Notes under the pieces: generated by a model
Told to the model about the DNA's origin: nothing
Databases searched by the model: none
The model's input: the letters and a program-made list of their open reading frames with translations, nothing else
Source of the DNA: Bradyrhizobium rifense
GTDB lineage: Bacteria > Pseudomonadota > Alphaproteobacteria > Rhizobiales > Xanthobacteraceae
NCBI RefSeq assembly: GCF_008123425.1
Contig: NZ_VSSS01000030.1
Location: forward strand, 1 to 64,000
Direction of reading: 5' to 3'
Length of the DNA: 64,000 nucleotides
Translations under genes and position numbers: made by a program
In this document: positions 63,156-64,000 of the stretch, piece by piece
Position numbering within the stretch: the stretch's first letter is position 1
How the letters are laid out: the number at the start of each line of letters is the position of its first letter

Positions 63156-64000
63156 CACCGATCGACCTCTCCGAACACGATGTCGAGCGAGCCGAGAATG
63201 GCCGAGACGTCGGCGAGCAGATGGCCGCGGCAGATGTGGTCCATCGCCTGCAGATGCGCAAAGCCCGGCGCGCGGATCTTGCACTTGTAGGGCTTGTTGG
63301 TGCCGTCGGAGATCAGATAGACGCCGAACTCGCCCTTGGGCGCCTCGACCGCGGTGTAGACTTCGCCGGCCGGCACATGAACGCCTTCGGTGTAGAGCTT
63401 GAAGTGGTGGATGAGAGCTTCCATCGAGCGCTTCATCTCGCCACGGCGCGGCGGCGCGACCTTGTTGTCTTCGACGACGACGGGGCCCTTCCCGTCCGGA
63501 GCATTCAGCTTCTGGATGCACTGCCTCATGATGCGCACGGACTGGCGCATCTCTTCCATGCGGATCAGGTAGCGGTCGTAGCAGTCGCCGTTCTTGCCGA
63601 TCGGGATGTCGAAATCCATCTCGGCGTAGCACTCATAGGGCTGCGACTTGCGCAGATCCCAGGCAGCGCCCGAGCCGCGCACCATCACGCCCGAAAAGCC
63701 CCACTCCCAGGCTTCTTTCAGCGGCACCACGCCGATGTCGACGTTGCGCTGCTTGAAGATGCGGTTGGCGGTGAGCAGGCGATCAAGGTCTTCCACGACC
63801 TTGAGGAACGGATCGCACCAGGCCTCGATGTCGTCGACCAGCTTCTGCGGCAGGTCCTGATGCACGCCGCCGACGCGGAAGAAGGCCGCATGCATACGGC
63901 TGCCCGAGGCGCGCTCGTAGAACACCATCAGCTTCTCGCGCTCTTCAAAGCCCCACAGCGGCGGGGTCAGCGCGCCGACGTCCATCGCCTGCGTGGTGAC
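63155..64000 (-). CDS. nuoD: NADH-quinone oxidoreductase subunit D, 5' end cut by window edge
   Basis: 281 C-terminal residues visible of about 398. Quinone-reducing subunit related to the large subunit of NiFe hydrogenases: MDVGALTPPLWGFEEREKLM, YERASGSRMHAAFFRVGGVHQDLP, GVMVRGSGAAWDLRKSQPYE, and the end YKCKIRAPGFAHLQAMDHICRGHLLADVSAILGSLDIVFGEVDR with the conserved Asp near the quinone site. Reading frame continues to base 64000 and beyond. First gene of the visible nuo unit. Confidence 0.97.
   Translation of the reverse strand, partial: VTTQAMDVGALTPPLWGFEEREKLMVFYERASGSRMHAAFFRVGGVHQDLPQKLVDDIEAWCDPFLKVVEDLDRLLTANRIFKQRNVDIGVVPLKEAWEWGFSGVMVRGSGAAWDLRKSQPYECYAEMDFDIPIGKNGDCYDRYLIRMEEMRQSVRIMRQCIQKLNAPDGKGPVVVEDNKVAPPRRGEMKRSMEALIHHFKLYTEGVHVPAGEVYTAVEAPKGEFGVYLISDGTNKPYKCKIRAPGFAHLQAMDHICRGHLLADVSAILGSLDIVFGEVDR

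Overview
The window reads as about 64 kb of chromosome from a Bradyrhizobium-like alphaproteobacterium (Nitrobacteraceae). The pointers are uniformly high GC with strong third-position GC bias, a short ProS, a stand-alone biotin ligase followed by RNase J, a long NADH dehydrogenase I (nuo) operon, DUF3551 and GcrA-type proteins, and many ABC transporters. The genus is an inference from gene content and order; no rRNA gene is present. I found no tRNA, rRNA, CRISPR array, integrase or transposase gene.

Layout, left to right. 1-7.8 kb: a secreted pseudo-caspase (runs off the left edge), an exported beta-carbonic anhydrase, a small lipoprotein, dnaE and a 32-residue membrane microprotein. 7.9-17.5 kb: accessory genes, namely an outer-membrane beta-barrel protein, a DUF3551 protein, a ClpP-like exported serine hydrolase, a LacI-controlled set (regulator, sugar-binding protein, DapA-like aldolase) with a clear operator-promoter, a two-gene membrane cassette flanked by a duplicated end of an XRE regulator gene, and the divergent XRE/alcohol dehydrogenase pair. 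17.7-21.1 kb: lolD, lolC/E and proS.

21.2-26.9 kb is a five-gene copper-handling operon (DUF2946, TonB receptor, PCuAC chaperone, YcnI, CopC-CopD fusion). 27.3-31.4 kb holds a globin and a complete ribose-type sugar ABC transporter. 31.5-35.8 kb holds a SAM-cyclase-AAA-TPR signalling protein bracketed by two copies of a 68-bp repeat, then a frameshifted ModA-like gene. 36.0-38.8 kb is a patch of small genes: a GcrA-like protein, an acidic miniprotein, a dodecin lacking the usual flavin-stacking Trp, and hypotheticals. 38.9-44.3 kb is a complete peptide/nickel-type ABC transporter. 44.5-47.4 kb has a secreted hypothetical protein, mtnK, a membrane-anchored hypothetical protein and DUF1467.

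47.4-64.0 kb is one long leftward transcription unit: nuoD (cut by the right edge), an FkbM-type methyltransferase, nuoE, a two-helix membrane microprotein, nuoFGHIJKLMN, birA, rnj, mce and DUF1467. Complex I genes are thus joined to biotin attachment, RNA decay and propionyl/methylmalonyl-CoA metabolism. From memory, relatives carry nuo-birA-rnj-mce-DUF1467-proS-lol-dnaE more compactly; if so, the 7.6-17.6 kb and 21-47 kb stretches are accessory insertions in a conserved backbone.

The most interesting points are the methyltransferase and microprotein inside the nuo operon, the pseudo-caspase, the exact 1,200-bp-spaced duplication around the membrane cassette, the 68-bp repeats around the cyclase gene, and a textbook terminator just upstream of the globin start.
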